Positions 52,339 through 62,184 are shown, numbered from the stretch's first letter. The stretch is 64,000 bases of DNA from Bacteroidales bacterium (GCA_022647615.1 JALCKZ010000001.1:1724178-1788177), one strand, 5' to 3'. Translations and numbers: made by a program. The notes: generated by a model from the sequence alone, not told the origin.

Positions 52339-53892
52339 CTATTTTGCAAATGCAATGCTTCTGGTTTCACGAATTACCGTGATTTTAACCTGTCCGGGAT
52401 AAGTCATTTCATTCTGAATTTTCTTTGCAATTTCTGCAGACAAATTCTCTGCATCTTTATCAGATACTTGCTCGCTGCCAACTATTACGCGCAGCTCGCG
52501 GCCTGCCTGAATTGCGTAAGTTTTTGTAACGCCTGGATAAGATAACGCAATGTCCTCCATATCTTTAAGACGTTTAATGTAAGACTCTATAACCTCTCTT
52601 CTGGCACCTGGTCTTGCACCTGATATCGCATCGGCGACCATTACAAGAGGGGATATAAGAGATGTCATCTCTATCTCCTCATGGTGAGCTCCAATTGCAT
52701 TGCAAATCTCTGGTTTCTCTTTGTATTGCTCTGCAAGTTTCTTTCCAAGCAAAGCGTGCGGAAGCTCCGGATCTTCTTCAGAAACCTTTCCTATATCATG
52801 CAGCAAACCGGCGCGCTTGGCAACTTTCGGATTTAAGTCAAGCTCAGAAGCCATTGTTGCACAAATATTTGCAACCTCGCGTGAGTGCTGCAGCAAATTC
52901 TGTCCGTAAGAAGAACGATATTTCATTCTCCCGACAAGTTTTACAAGTTCTATGTTAAGTCCGTGAATACCAAGGTCTATGCAGGTTCTCTTTCCTGTCT
53001 CCAAAATCTCATCTTCCAGCTGTTTCTGCACTTTTGCAACCACCTCTTCAATTCTTGCAGGGTGTATTCTTCCGTCTGCAACAAGCTGATGCAGAGCAAG
53101 TCTTGCAACCTCTCTTCTTACCGGGTCAAATGCTGAAAGCAGAATTGCCTCCGGAGTATCATCTACAACAATTTCAACTCCCGTGGCAGCTTCCAAGGCG
53201 CGGATATTTCTACCCTCACGTCCTATGATTCTGCCTTTGATTTCATCATTATCAATATTGAAAACCGTAACTGCATTTTCAATTGCAGTCTCCGGCGCTG
53301 TACGCTGTATTGTGTTGATAACAATTCTCTTAGCCTCTTTGGAAGCATTGAGCCTTGCTTCATCCATTACATCATTTATGTATGCAAGAGCCTCTGTTTT
53401 GGCCTCCGCCTTCATAGATTCAACAAGCTGTTTCTTTGCCTCATCTGCAGACATTCCTGCAATGTTTTCCAGCTTTATAATTTCTTGTTGCCTCATTTTT
53501 TCAAACTCTTCATTCTTTTTGGCAACAATGTCTGTCTGATTTTTCAGATTATTTCTAATAGCCTCTACATCTCTCTCTTTGCGAGATATCTCATTGGCTT
53601 GCAGGCTGATTTGGCTCTCTTTTTGTCTGATTTTATTTTCAGCCTCTTTTAGAGCATTATTCTTAGAATTGATATATTGCTCGTGTTCAGATTTTAACTG
53701 AAGAAATTTCTCCTTTGCCTGGAAAATTTTCTCTTTCTTAATATTCTCACCCTCTTTTTCTGCATCCGCCAGAATCTTGGATTTTTTGTTCTTAAGTACT
53801 ATTGGCCTTATGATGATAAAACTGATCAGGAATCCTATGATAGCTGCTCCCAGCAACAGAAGGGAAAGAGTTAAAATGTCAATTTGTTCCAT
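52339..53892 (-). CDS. rny: ribonuclease Y
   Basis: A 517-residue membrane-anchored endoribonuclease that starts mRNA decay. One N-terminal helix ([21 protein letters not shown]), a long coiled coil (residues about 35-190), KH domain ([29 protein letters not shown], about 215-270) and HD domain ([19 protein letters not shown], about 360-450) are in the standard order. It starts close to the 6S RNA gene. Confidence 0.96.
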   Translation of the reverse strand: MEQIDILTLSLLLLGAAIIGFLISFIIIRPIVLKNKKSKILADAEKEGENIKKEKIFQAKEKFLQLKSEHEQYINSKNNALKEAENKIRQKESQISLQANEISRKERDVEAIRNNLKNQTDIVAKKNEEFEKMRQQEIIKLENIAGMSADEAKKQLVESMKAEAKTEALAYINDVMDEARLNASKEAKRIVINTIQRTAPETAIENAVTVFNIDNDEIKGRIIGREGRNIRALEAATGVEIVVDDTPEAILLSAFDPVRREVARLALHQLVADGRIHPARIEEVVAKVQKQLEDEILETGKRTCIDLGIHGLNIELVKLVGRMKYRSSYGQNLLQHSREVANICATMASELDLNPKVAKRAGLLHDIGKVSEEDPELPHALLGKKLAEQYKEKPEICNAIGAHHEEIEMTSLISPLVMVADAISGARPGARREVIESYIKRLKDMEDIALSYPGVTKTYAIQAGRELRVIVGSEQVSDKDAENLSAEIAKKIQNEMTYPGQVKITVIRETRSIAFAK

Positions 53893-53969
53893 GTATTATA
53901 TATTGTTTTAAGTTGCAATTGCCGCTTAAAAACAATAAAATGCAGAATCCACCGGAGAAAAGAGCAAAG

Positions 53970-54167
53970 AAAAAAAGCCGTCAAGCAAAGCTGTTTTATG
54001 AAAAATCTTAAATATAATTAAGATTTGAGCTCCGGTTAAGACTTTGACTTCCAACGTCCCGCAAGCGGAATCCCCCGAAGGGTAACCCAGGCCTGTCATT
54101 ATCTGCCGAGTGGCTCGGTAACATTAAATAACTTGTTGATTTTCGCAAAGAGCGGAGCCTGACGGCT
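53970..54167 (-). ncRNA. ssrS: probable 6S RNA (SsrS)
   Basis: A 303-bp non-coding gap between zapA and rny. On the minus strand AGCCGTCA (54167-54160) and TGACGGCT (53983-53976) close a region of about 190 nt, followed at once by seven T. Inside are short helices (CCGAGCCACTCGG; CCGCTTGCGG) and asymmetric pairing, which fits the long rod of 6S RNA. Location directly after zapA is the classical ssrS position in many bacteria. 6S RNA binds the housekeeping RNA polymerase in stationary phase. Another structured RNA remains possible. Confidence 0.65.
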
Positions 54168-54195
54168 AACTTATTAATCTTATTTGCGCAAGAAT

Positions 54196-54510
54196 CTAAT
54201 TCTTCTTTATGTAAGAATCCAGCTGAGAGTTCATTTCCCTTAAAGCATAGAGCGTCTCTTCTGATTCGCTCTCTTTTCTTAAAAGTTCCATGACTGTTTT
54301 TATAAGGACAACAATTATGCTATCTGCTCTATAATTTATGTCCGACTCATTGCTCTCTTTCTTGTGATTCTTGCGGAAAGTATTAATCTCGTCATTAATA
54401 AGCTTCTCAGCTTTTACCCATAAGTCTACTTCACCCGGCGTAACACTATAACCAAAAGGTCTGCCATCTACAGTAATCTTAACATATGTCTTATTCTTGG
54501 TTAATGCCAT
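54196..54510 (-). CDS. zapA: cell division protein ZapA
   Basis: A 104-residue protein with the ZapA pattern: YVKITVDGRPFGYSVTPGEV at the start, KLINDEINTFRK, then a C-terminal coiled coil with RADSIIVVLIKTVMELLRKESESEE. It bundles FtsZ filaments at the division ring. Start taken at MALTKNKTYVK; the longer frame overlaps the gene upstream. Followed by the 6S RNA. Confidence 0.88.
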   Translation of the reverse strand: MALTKNKTYVKITVDGRPFGYSVTPGEVDLWVKAEKLINDEINTFRKNHKKESNESDINYRADSIIVVLIKTVMELLRKESESEETLYALREMNSQLDSYIKKN

Positions 54511-54521
54511 AATCTGATTCG

Positions 54522-54815
54522 TTAATCGTTCAGAAGTGAAATACACTTATCTATTTCCTTGATAATCTTCCCAATCCTTGCTTTTGCCTGTTTATCTCCG
54601 CTGGAGGTATTCAGGAAAGCTTGTTCAAGCTCAATGTGCTCTAGTTTTTTCTCTTGTTCTGCAATTTTGTTTTTAGCGTTTTGTAATTCCTTTTTTGTGC
54701 GGTTAAGGTCGGCTAGATACGCGTCCCTGTTGACGGCAGCATCTTCATACTTAGTAATAAGCTCAGCTATAAGCTTCTGAAGAGTTTCTATCGTCTTGTA
54801 AGTATCGTTTCTCAT
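54522..54815 (-). CDS. small coiled-coil protein upstream of zapA
   Basis: A 97-residue, highly charged helical protein; residues about 10-70 form an uninterrupted coiled coil (heptad-like KKELQNAKNKIAEQEKKLEHIE). No known domain recognised. Its place immediately before zapA, 11 bp apart, and its shape suggest a ZapB-like division-ring partner; this is inference only. A -7 box (TAACTTTG) lies 20 bp upstream. Confidence 0.72.
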   Translation of the reverse strand: MRNDTYKTIETLQKLIAELITKYEDAAVNRDAYLADLNRTKKELQNAKNKIAEQEKKLEHIELEQAFLNTSSGDKQAKARIGKIIKEIDKCISLLND

Positions 54816-54834
54816 TGCCTTCCTTTACCGCAAG

Positions 54835-54842
54835 CAAAGTTA
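54835..54842 (-). promoter_or_regulatory. -7 box upstream of the coiled-coil/zapA genes
   Basis: TAACTTTG on the minus strand, 20 bp before the first ATG, in the 49-bp gap after korC. No clear -33 partner. Confidence 0.4.
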
Positions 54843-54864
54843 GGAAATTTTTTAACGCGCAGGA

Positions 54865-55416
54865 CTACACTTTGTTAATTATCTTCACTTTCTCCATACC
54901 CACTCTCACAGCCTGCTCATTCATCGGAAGCATTTTGTGGCTTCTTTCAGGCAGAGAATGTTTAAGGCCAAGCATAACATTTTCCAAAGTAACAATAGGC
55001 TTTATCTTAAGGAATGCTCCAAGAACCAGCATGTTAAAGAGTTTTGTATTGCCCATTTTTGCGCTCTCGTCGGCAGCTTCTATAGAGCATACGGTAATAT
55101 CTTTTCTGCTTGGAACTCTTGTAATTCCGTTAGGATCATAAAGCAGCAATCCGCCAGGCTTAACAGTAGGCTCAAATTTATCCATTGACTGCTGGTTAAG
55201 AATGATGGCGTTATCATATCTGCTCAAAATAGGGGAGCTGATTTTTTTGTCGCTCAAAATGACTGTTACATTGGCTGTTCCGCCTCTCATTTCTGGTCCG
55301 TAAGATGGCATCCATGTAACCTCCATATCTTGCATAATTCCGGAATACGCTAATATTTTGCCCATTGACAGAACGCCTTGTCCGCCAAATCCGGCTATAA
55401 TTAATTCTTCTTTCAT
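54865..55416 (-). CDS. korC: 2-oxoacid:ferredoxin oxidoreductase, gamma subunit
   Basis: A 183-residue subunit starting ELIIAGFGGQGVLSMGKILAYSG, the gamma-domain signature, with PSYGPEMRGGTANVTVILSD. It completes the four-subunit enzyme that oxidatively decarboxylates 2-oxoacids to acyl-CoA while reducing ferredoxin. Last gene of the operon. The 48-bp gap after korB contains an inverted pair of the repeated word. Confidence 0.92.
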   Translation of the reverse strand: MKEELIIAGFGGQGVLSMGKILAYSGIMQDMEVTWMPSYGPEMRGGTANVTVILSDKKISSPILSRYDNAIILNQQSMDKFEPTVKPGGLLLYDPNGITRVPSRKDITVCSIEAADESAKMGNTKLFNMLVLGAFLKIKPIVTLENVMLGLKHSLPERSHKMLPMNEQAVRVGMEKVKIINKV

Positions 55417-55434
55417 AATAATTTTCTTTTTTAT

Positions 55435-55455
55435 TCGCGACAGGTTCTGTCGTGA
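55435..55455. repeat. inverted pair of the CTGTCGCGA word between korB and korC
   Basis: TCGCGACAG, three-base loop GTT, then CTGTCGTGA: nine-base arms with one mismatch, in an intra-operon gap. Confidence 0.6.
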
Positions 55456-55464
55456 TTAATATTA

Positions 55465-56226
55465 TTATACATTTTTCAAATCTCCTAGCGGATAGAACGG
55501 GTACATGTTCTCTTCCATCCATGCCATGGATTTTACAGGTGATAGCTTCCAGTTTGAGCTGCAAGTACTTACAACTTCTACAAATGAAGCGCCTTTCTTT
55601 GCCGCAGAGTTTTCAAATGCTTTTCTGATAGCAGCTTTTGTCTTGCGGACATTGCCCGGAGTGTTGCATGTTTGTCTTGTAACGTAGCATGCTCCGTCAA
55701 GTTTGGAAATTAGCTCAGTTATCTTCAAAGGATAGCCGTTAAGTTCTACGCACCTTCCGTAAGGAGTTGTTGCTGTAACTTGTCCAAGCAAAGTTGTAGG
55801 GGCCATCTGACCGCCTGTCATTCCGTAAATTGCATTGTTAATAAAGATGACGACAATGTTCTCAGCTCTGTTGCATGCATGAATAATTTCTGCTGCTCCA
55901 ATAGATGCCAAGTCTCCATCTCCCTGATATGTAAATACATACTTGTCCGGGTTCAATCTCTTAATTGCAGTTGCAAGCGCGGGAGCTCTTCCGTGAGCAG
56001 CCTCTGCCCAATCAATATCTATATAATTATATGCGAATACTGCGCAACCTACTGGTGATACTCCAATGGTTTTGTCCTGTATTCCCATATCTTCTATAAC
56101 CTCTGCAATCAACTTATGTACAATGCCGTGCGGACATCCTGGGCAGTAGTGCATAATATTCTCTGTAAGAACGGGGCACTTTCCGTAAACCTTGTTCTCC
56201 GGTTTAATCATATCTTTTATATCCAT
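55465..56226 (-). CDS. korB: 2-oxoacid:ferredoxin oxidoreductase, beta (TPP) subunit
   Basis: A 253-residue thiamine-diphosphate-binding subunit. HYCPGCPHGIVHKL begins the domain. GDGDLASIGAAEIIHACNRAENIVVIFINNAIYGMTGGQMAPTT, in shorter stretches, gives the TPP motif GDGD...NN. The HGRAPALATAIKRLNPDK segment is conserved. Acts with the alpha subunit encoded 19 bp upstream. Confidence 0.93.
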   Translation of the reverse strand: MDIKDMIKPENKVYGKCPVLTENIMHYCPGCPHGIVHKLIAEVIEDMGIQDKTIGVSPVGCAVFAYNYIDIDWAEAAHGRAPALATAIKRLNPDKYVFTYQGDGDLASIGAAEIIHACNRAENIVVIFINNAIYGMTGGQMAPTTLLGQVTATTPYGRCVELNGYPLKITELISKLDGACYVTRQTCNTPGNVRKTKAAIRKAFENSAAKKGASFVEVVSTCSSNWKLSPVKSMAWMEENMYPFYPLGDLKNV

Positions 56227-56245
56227 AATATCTGCGTATTAAAAA

Positions 56246-57322
56246 TTACTTTGTAATTACTTTTTCCAGATTATCTACAATTTCCTCCGGATTAGGAACC
56301 ATTCCGCCCATTCTTCCGTAGAAATAGACAGGCTTTCTGCCGTTGACAACCAGGCGAATATCTTCTACCATTTGCCCTGCGCTCAACTCAACTGAAATAA
56401 TATCTTTCATCTGAGGAACAAGAGCATCAAGCTGTTTTTCAGGGAAAGGCCACAATGTGATAGGTCTCATAAGACCAAGTTTAATTCCTCTCTCTCTTGC
56501 AAGTTCAACAGCATTTTCTCCAATTCTGCTTAGAGAACCAAATGCTACCAGCAGATGTTCTGCATCTTCCGTCTTGTATGTAGTGCACAAAGATTCTTTG
56601 GCCTCAATCTCTCTGTACTTCTTCTGAAGTTTGATGTTAAACGCTTCTTGTACAGGCGATTCCAAAGACAAAGATGTCATTACATGTCTCTCTCTGTTCT
56701 TCTTTCCTAGAAGAGCCCAGCCGCATCTTTGTTGTATTTCCGCATCGGTCATTCTTGGTTTCATAGGACGGAATTCAACCTTTTCCATCATTTGTCCAAC
56801 AACTCCGTCTGCAAGGATACATGCAGGATTTCTATATTTAAGAGCAAGCTCAAATGCTTGATCTACATAATCATACATATCCTGAACTGAAGCAGGTGCA
56901 AGAACTATAAGATGATAATCTCCGTGTCCGCCGCCCTTTACAGCCTGGAAATAATCAGACTGGCTAGGCTGAATTGTTCCAAGTCCGGGACCACCTCTCA
57001 TGACGTTTACTACAAGGCAAGGAAGCTCCGTACCTGCCAGATAGCTAAGACCTTCGCACATTAAACTAAAGCCTGGGCTGCTGGTTGATGTCATAGATTT
57101 TTTACCTGAGCATGCACCGCCATAAACCATGTTAATAGATGCAACCTCACTCTCTGCCTGAAGCACAACCATTCCTGTGGTTTCCCAAGGTTTTTGCTCC
57201 ATAAGTGTTTCCATCACCTCGCTCTGCGGGGTAATAGGATATCCAAAGTAACCGTCAACGCCGCTTCTAATTGCGCCATAGGCGATTGCCTCGTTTCCCT
57301 TCATCAATATTTTCTCTGCCAT
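56246..57322 (-). CDS. korA: 2-oxoacid:ferredoxin oxidoreductase, alpha subunit (VorB/KorA)
   Basis: A 358-residue alpha subunit. KGNEAIAYGAIRSGVDGYFGYPITPQSE opens the pyrimidine-binding domain. The TSSPGFSLMCEGLSYLAGTELP and RGGPGLGTIQPSQSDYF motifs are typical of VOR/KOR enzymes. Specificity (2-oxoglutarate or branched-chain 2-oxoacids) cannot be decided by reading; a branched-chain role would fit the ADP-forming synthetase remnant that heads the operon. Confidence 0.92.
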   Translation of the reverse strand: MAEKILMKGNEAIAYGAIRSGVDGYFGYPITPQSEVMETLMEQKPWETTGMVVLQAESEVASINMVYGGACSGKKSMTSTSSPGFSLMCEGLSYLAGTELPCLVVNVMRGGPGLGTIQPSQSDYFQAVKGGGHGDYHLIVLAPASVQDMYDYVDQAFELALKYRNPACILADGVVGQMMEKVEFRPMKPRMTDAEIQQRCGWALLGKKNRERHVMTSLSLESPVQEAFNIKLQKKYREIEAKESLCTTYKTEDAEHLLVAFGSLSRIGENAVELARERGIKLGLMRPITLWPFPEKQLDALVPQMKDIISVELSAGQMVEDIRLVVNGRKPVYFYGRMGGMVPNPEEIVDNLEKVITK

Positions 57323-57347
57323 AATTAAAATTTTTATCGGTTAATTA

Positions 57348-57569
57348 TTAAATCTTGACTCTGTAAACCGTTATAACAGAGTCTGGACACATTGTTGCGC
57401 AGTTTGTACATCCCACGCAGGTGTCCGGGTTAACAAGGGTAACATAATGATAGCCCCTCCCGTTTACTTCCTTAGCAAGTTCAATAGACTTGGTAGGGCA
57501 GTTGGCCACGCAAAGTCCGCATCCTTTGCAGCGTTCTTTGTCGGCCACTATTGTACCTTTCATTGCCAT
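57348..57569 (-). CDS. korD: 2-oxoacid:ferredoxin oxidoreductase, delta (2[4Fe-4S]) subunit
   Basis: A 73-residue ferredoxin-like subunit with two canonical motifs, CKGCGLCVANCP and CVGCTNCATMCP. It passes electrons from the TPP site to free ferredoxin. First intact enzyme gene of the operon, 25 bp before korA. Confidence 0.93.
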   Translation of the reverse strand: MAMKGTIVADKERCKGCGLCVANCPTKSIELAKEVNGRGYHYVTLVNPDTCVGCTNCATMCPDSVITVYRVKI

Positions 57570-57618
57570 ATTAGAAATTATTTAATTGTTAATATATATA
57601 TTGTTTAGTATCTATCTG

Positions 57619-57792
57619 TTAATCAGCATATCCGGAATAATGCCCAAAACCTCTCGCTATTCCGCTCAAAACATGTTTCCATCTTATGATAATCCCGATA
57701 ATGCATATAATTCCTATGATAACCAGCCCCTTATATGAGGGGTCCAGTTTGTTCCACCATACTCCGATTTTTGTCTCGTTAAACTTTTTCAT
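57619..57792 (-). CDS. small single-helix membrane protein in the kor operon
   Basis: A 57-residue protein, unrecognised. It has a hydrophilic start (MKKFNETKIGVWWNKLDP), one strongly hydrophobic helix (LVIIGIICIIGIIIRW) and a short Gly/Tyr tail. The start overlaps the 3' end of the synthetase pseudogene; a frame opening five codons earlier is possible. It lies between that remnant and korD, so it would be made with the oxidoreductase. It may tether the complex to the membrane; function unknown. Confidence 0.6.
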   Translation of the reverse strand: MKKFNETKIGVWWNKLDPSYKGLVIIGIICIIGIIIRWKHVLSGIARGFGHYSGYAD

Positions 57793-59807
57793 TTCCCTCT
57801 TTCTCAATTCTTATCTTGACATCAATTGCAGTAAGTCCTCTCTCATTCCCGACAAGCGGGTTAAGGTCCATCTCCATTATTTCCGGAGCAGCCATGCAAA
57901 GTGCTGACACTCTCCTTATTGTCTCATTAAACATAACTTGGTTAACTCCCTCCTGGCCTCTGTAACCTTGTATAATAGGGTATCCCTTAAGGGAGCGGAT
58001 CATCTTATCTGCCTCACCCTCAGATACCGGCGCAAGAGTAGACTTCACATCTTTTATGACTTCCACTAAAATTCCTCCCAATCCGCACATGACCATAGGC
58101 CCAAAATTTTTCTCTCTCTTGGCTCCAATAAACACCTCAGTTCCGTACAGCATAGGCTGAATCAGAACACCGCTAACTCCCTCTATATTAGTCATTCTGT
58201 CAAATTCGGTTTTTAAAGTATGTTCGTCAGAAATATTTAAGAGACACTCCGTCTATATCTATTTTATTAACCGGTCCTATTACTTTCATCGCGATAGGAT
58301 ATCCAATTTCTATTGCCGCTTTTACAGCCTCTTCTTGCGTAAGAGCGATTTCCTGCCTTGTTCTGTTTATGCCGCTTGCATCCATCAGCTCCTGTACCAT
58401 AAACGGAGGCATCCATCCGTTCGGGACTCTCTTCTTATGACATCTCTTAATCATCTGTTTATCAATGGCCGGGGATGAACTGTCGCTGATTACACCCTGA
58501 GGAGCATTCAGCACATCCGCCAAGGGCCTTCCCAAATACCACTTCATCAATAAAAGTAATACCGCCCTTATTGTGGTACTCCTTTAATGTAAGCATCTGA
58601 GTGTTCAGCAGATGGAAATACTGGATATATGGGTTTGGGAGTAGCCTTTATTTTCCTGAACAGCACATTGTAAATCTCCGCGGAATCGCTAAGTCCCGGA
58701 CAGCCAAAAATAACGACTGTTGCATCTATTTGAGGATCAGCGTCATATTTATCCATTAATCCCGACAGCTGGCCAGCCGTTTTTCCAAACATATAGTCTT
58801 CAAAGAAGACTTGTTTAACGTCAATCCCGTTATGCTCAAGGGCATCTGTCAAGCATCACTGCCGGACCGCCGGCCTGGGTAAGTACTGCAATCCTCTTGC
58901 CGCTTGGCCTAGGCTTTGATAAAATGCCGGCAATATTCATCATCTCTTCTCTTCCGTAAGCTCTTATAATACCGCATTTTGCAAACAGCGCGCTAACGGC
59001 CTTTGTGGGTGATGCAAGCATGCCTGTATGTGAAATTCCAAGAGAAATTTCATCATTGCTGCAGCCTCCTTTAATTGCCACAATGCTTGCCCCTTTCTTG
59101 ACAAGTGAGCGGGAATGCTTAAGCAATTTTACGGAGTCTGAAATTTTTTCTATATATATCGCAATTACCTTGCGCTCACATGCTTGCGCATCATAATTGT
59201 TATCCATCCATTCAATAACATCCTCAATTGAGGTTTGCATAGAGTAGCCAACGGAGATAATATTTGAAACTTTAATTCCATATTTAACTGCCGCTTCAGC
59301 AAGGAAAGCTATGGTTGTTCTGGAGGATGAAATGATGTCTATGCCGTCTTTTGCGCAAGTGATAGTGCCTGCAAAAATACTTGAATACCAGGGCGTAACA
59401 ATTCCGGCCGAGTTGGGCCCGATAACTGAAGCCTCAAACCTTTCCGCTATCTCCGCTACCTCTTTCTCAGCATCTTCACTGCTGTAATTCCTTCTTGTGA
59501 GATAGCACCTGAAAAAATGATTATTGCTCCTGCACTCCTTTTTGCCGCATAACGTCTCCACCGTTTTTACGCAATTCCCCTCATCTTCAGCTATTATAGC
59601 AAGGTCGCTGTCGGGAATATCATTAACAGAAGAGTAAGGTCTTTAGCCCCTGCACGTTCTGCTCATTTTTGCTTACGGCATATATGTCTCCTTGGAAATT
59701 ATTGATAATAAGGCTTTTCAAAGCGCACCGCCACCTGGCCTGGACGGATCATTAGATGCGCCAATCACAGCAATGCTTTTAGGTTTTATCAACTGTTCGG
59801 TTATCAT
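57779..59807 (-). pseudogene. ADP-forming acetate/acyl-CoA synthetase, multiply frameshifted
   Basis: Remnant of a fused alpha-beta NDP-forming acyl-CoA synthetase (about 680 residues when intact), which makes ATP from acyl-CoA. The start MITEQLIKPKSIAVIGASND is still clear, followed by the CoA-binding, succinyl-CoA-ligase-like (GPNSAGIVTPWYS; SLGISHTGMLAS) and ATP-grasp (VQELMDASG; AMKVIGPV; PMLYGTEVFIGAKR; MDLNPLV) parts. They are spread over three frames. I count at least eight shifts, near 59725, 59640, 59540, 59490, 58850, 58590, 58525 and 58210, some compensating. Neighbouring kor genes are intact, so this looks like genuine decay rather than general sequence error. Confidence 0.88.
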
Positions 59808-59989
59808 ATCAGCTCTTGCCTTTTATCAATTGAGCCATAAAAATATGAAAATTGTTATAGAAAAGCAAGATTTTTGCTTAAAAATAAATAGAAATAATTG
59901 ATATTAACTATTAATTTAAAATGATAAAAACGGTGCAAATGCTTATTAATGATAATTATAAATAAGGTGCTTTGTTAGGCTTATTTTAT

Positions 59990-59997
59990 TATTTTTG
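59990..59997 (+). promoter_or_regulatory. -7 box upstream of the amidohydrolase gene
   Basis: TATTTTTG, nine bases before the ATG, in an AT-rich 198-bp gap between divergent units. A TTTG is present 15 nt upstream, shorter than the ideal 19. Confidence 0.4.
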
Positions 59998-60005
59998 TAC
60001 GCAAC

Positions 60006-61313
60006 ATGAATAAGATTTTAATAAGAAATATATATCACAACGGTATCCGGAAGGATATTCTGATAGAAGGCAATAAAATTGCCGCTATTGTTGATGCAGC
60101 TCCTGCGGCCTGCAGCGATGAGAAAGTGATTGAGTCCATGAGCGATTCAATTGAGAACAGCGGCCAGCTGAAGGTGATTGACGGAAAAGGCAAGGCAATT
60201 ATTCCGGGTTTTGCAAATATGCATACCCACGCAGCTATGACATTGATGCGCGGAACTCAAGAAGATGTTAATCTAAAGCATTGGTTGAAAGCTATTTGGA
60301 AGCAGGAGAAAAAGCTTGATGATGAACTTGTTTACTGGGGAACAAAGCTGGCTTGCGTGGAGATGATAAAAACAGGTACAACATGCTATAATGACCAATA
60401 TTGGAGACCGGATTCTGCGGTGAAGGCTGCATCAGATATAGGGCTAAGAAGCTGGCACTCTTATGTTTTCCTGGATGCTTTTAATAAAAAGAAGGCGGCT
60501 CTCCAGAGAGATGAGTGTCAGGCAATGTTTGAGGAGGCAAAAAAATGGAAACCAATTACAAGATTTACGGTTTCCGTACATGCTCCGTATACTGTTAGCG
60601 CTGAGAATATTAAATGGGCAAGCGAATTTGCAAGAAATAATAATTTAATTCTTCACATTCATATTGCTGAGACCGGCCAGGAGAGGCTTGATAGTTTAAG
60701 AAAGCATCATTGCAATCCTGTTGAATATCTGGATAAGATGGGTATTTTTGGCCCTAACATAGTTGCCGCTCATTGCGTTTGGATTGATGAGGAAGGAATT
60801 GCGACGCTTGGAAGAAACAAAGTTAACGTTGTGCACAACATTAATTCAAATCTGAAACTTGCGTCAGGCTACAAGTTTAAATTTAAGGAGCTTGCAGATG
60901 CAGGAGCAAATGTTTGCATCGGCACCGACGGTTGCGCATCATCAAATAACCTTGATATGCTGGAGGCTGTAAAGACATCGGCTCTTGTTCAGAAGGCATG
61001 GAGAAAAGATCCTATGGCAATTCCTTTGAGCCAGCTGTTCAAGTCAGCTACGTTAAACGGATATAAGGCGCTTGGGCTTAACGGCGGCCTTATAAGTGTT
61101 GGGGCGCTTGCAGATGTTTGCCTTATAGACATTGATAATTATGCATTTACGCCAAATGTGAATTTCCTGGCAAACCTTATTTATTCTGCACATTCAGATT
61201 GCGTAGATACTGTAATTTGCGATGGTAAAATTTTAATGCAGAATAGAAAAATCAGAGGTGAGGAGAATATTTTGAATGAGGTGAGAAGACTTTATAAGAA
61301 GATTTTGTTGTAG
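60006..61313 (+). CDS. amidohydrolase, S-adenosylhomocysteine/5'-methylthioadenosine deaminase-like
   Basis: A 435-residue metal-dependent amidohydrolase (TIM barrel with beta-sandwich flank). Metal ligands are H73 and H75 in NMHTHAAMTLMRG, then HIHIAETGQE, AAHCVWIDEEG and GTDGCASSNNLDMLE. This motif set matches the MtaD/SAH-deaminase branch, which deaminates adenosine-type nucleosides. A stretch of about 20 residues (around 33-55) after the first strands looks inserted. It is followed by purine nucleoside phosphorylase, so a purine-salvage unit is likely. Confidence 0.87.
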   Translation: MNKILIRNIYHNGIRKDILIEGNKIAAIVDAAPAACSDEKVIESMSDSIENSGQLKVIDGKGKAIIPGFANMHTHAAMTLMRGTQEDVNLKHWLKAIWKQEKKLDDELVYWGTKLACVEMIKTGTTCYNDQYWRPDSAVKAASDIGLRSWHSYVFLDAFNKKKAALQRDECQAMFEEAKKWKPITRFTVSVHAPYTVSAENIKWASEFARNNNLILHIHIAETGQERLDSLRKHHCNPVEYLDKMGIFGPNIVAAHCVWIDEEGIATLGRNKVNVVHNINSNLKLASGYKFKFKELADAGANVCIGTDGCASSNNLDMLEAVKTSALVQKAWRKDPMAIPLSQLFKSATLNGYKALGLNGGLISVGALADVCLIDIDNYAFTPNVNFLANLIYSAHSDCVDTVICDGKILMQNRKIRGEENILNEVRRLYKKILL

Positions 61314-61355
61314 CTCATTTTTAAGAAATTAAAGAAAATTATATAAAAATATATT

Positions 61356-62183
61356 ATGGACCAAAGAGAAGAAAGAATCTATAAGGCGGCCGATTTTATA
61401 AAAAATAAGATTGGAAATCGCAAGCCGCTTGCAGGAATCATTCTTGGGAGCGGACTTGGAAATCTTGCAGATAAGATTGAAAATCCGATAGTTATCCCAT
61501 ACAAAGAGATTCCGGAGTTTCCCGTTTCTACAGCTGTAGGACATAAAGGAAATTTGATTATCGGGACATTGGGCGGAAAGTGCGTTATTACAATGCAAGG
61601 CCGTTTCCATTATTATGAAGGCTACACAATGGATCAGGTTACCATAGGGGTAAGGGTGATGAAAGTGCTGGGTGTTAAATACCTATTTGTTTCCTGTGCA
61701 TGCGGAGGACTTAATACTTCATTTAAAGTTGGAGACATTATGGCAATTAAAGACCATATTAATTTCTTGCCAAATCCTTTGATTGGAAAAAATATGGACA
61801 GCTTTGGAGTAAGGTTCCCCGATATGTCTCATCCTTATGATAGTGAGCTTATTAAGAAAGGTCATGAGATTGCCGGAGAGAATGGATTTGATTTGAAAGA
61901 GGGCGTGTACGTTGCAGGAACAGGACCATCTTACGAGACTAAGGCAGAATATAAATTCTTTAAATTCATTGGTGGTGATGCAGTTGCAATGTCAACTATA
62001 CCTGAAGTTATTGTAGCCCGCCATTGTGATATAAAGGTCTTTGGAGTTTCCGTTATTACAAATGCTGCTCATGATACAGAAAATGAGGATTTTGTAAATG
62101 ACGAGCAGGAAGTAATTAAAGCGGCCGATACTGCCGTTGATAAAATGACGGCTTTGTTTACCGGTTTAATTGCTTATATCTGA
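61356..62183 (+). CDS. punA: purine nucleoside phosphorylase
   Basis: A 275-residue trimeric-type [16 protein letters not shown] binds phosphate. [38 protein letters not shown] and [19 protein letters not shown] (with VSVITNAA, the purine site) are all present. It splits purine nucleosides to base plus ribose-1-phosphate. Directly after the deaminase and one base before the HAD gene. Confidence 0.95.
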   Translation: MDQREERIYKAADFIKNKIGNRKPLAGIILGSGLGNLADKIENPIVIPYKEIPEFPVSTAVGHKGNLIIGTLGGKCVITMQGRFHYYEGYTMDQVTIGVRVMKVLGVKYLFVSCACGGLNTSFKVGDIMAIKDHINFLPNPLIGKNMDSFGVRFPDMSHPYDSELIKKGHEIAGENGFDLKEGVYVAGTGPSYETKAEYKFFKFIGGDAVAMSTIPEVIVARHCDIKVFGVSVITNAAHDTENEDFVNDEQEVIKAADTAVDKMTALFTGLIAYI

Positions 62184-62184
62184 A

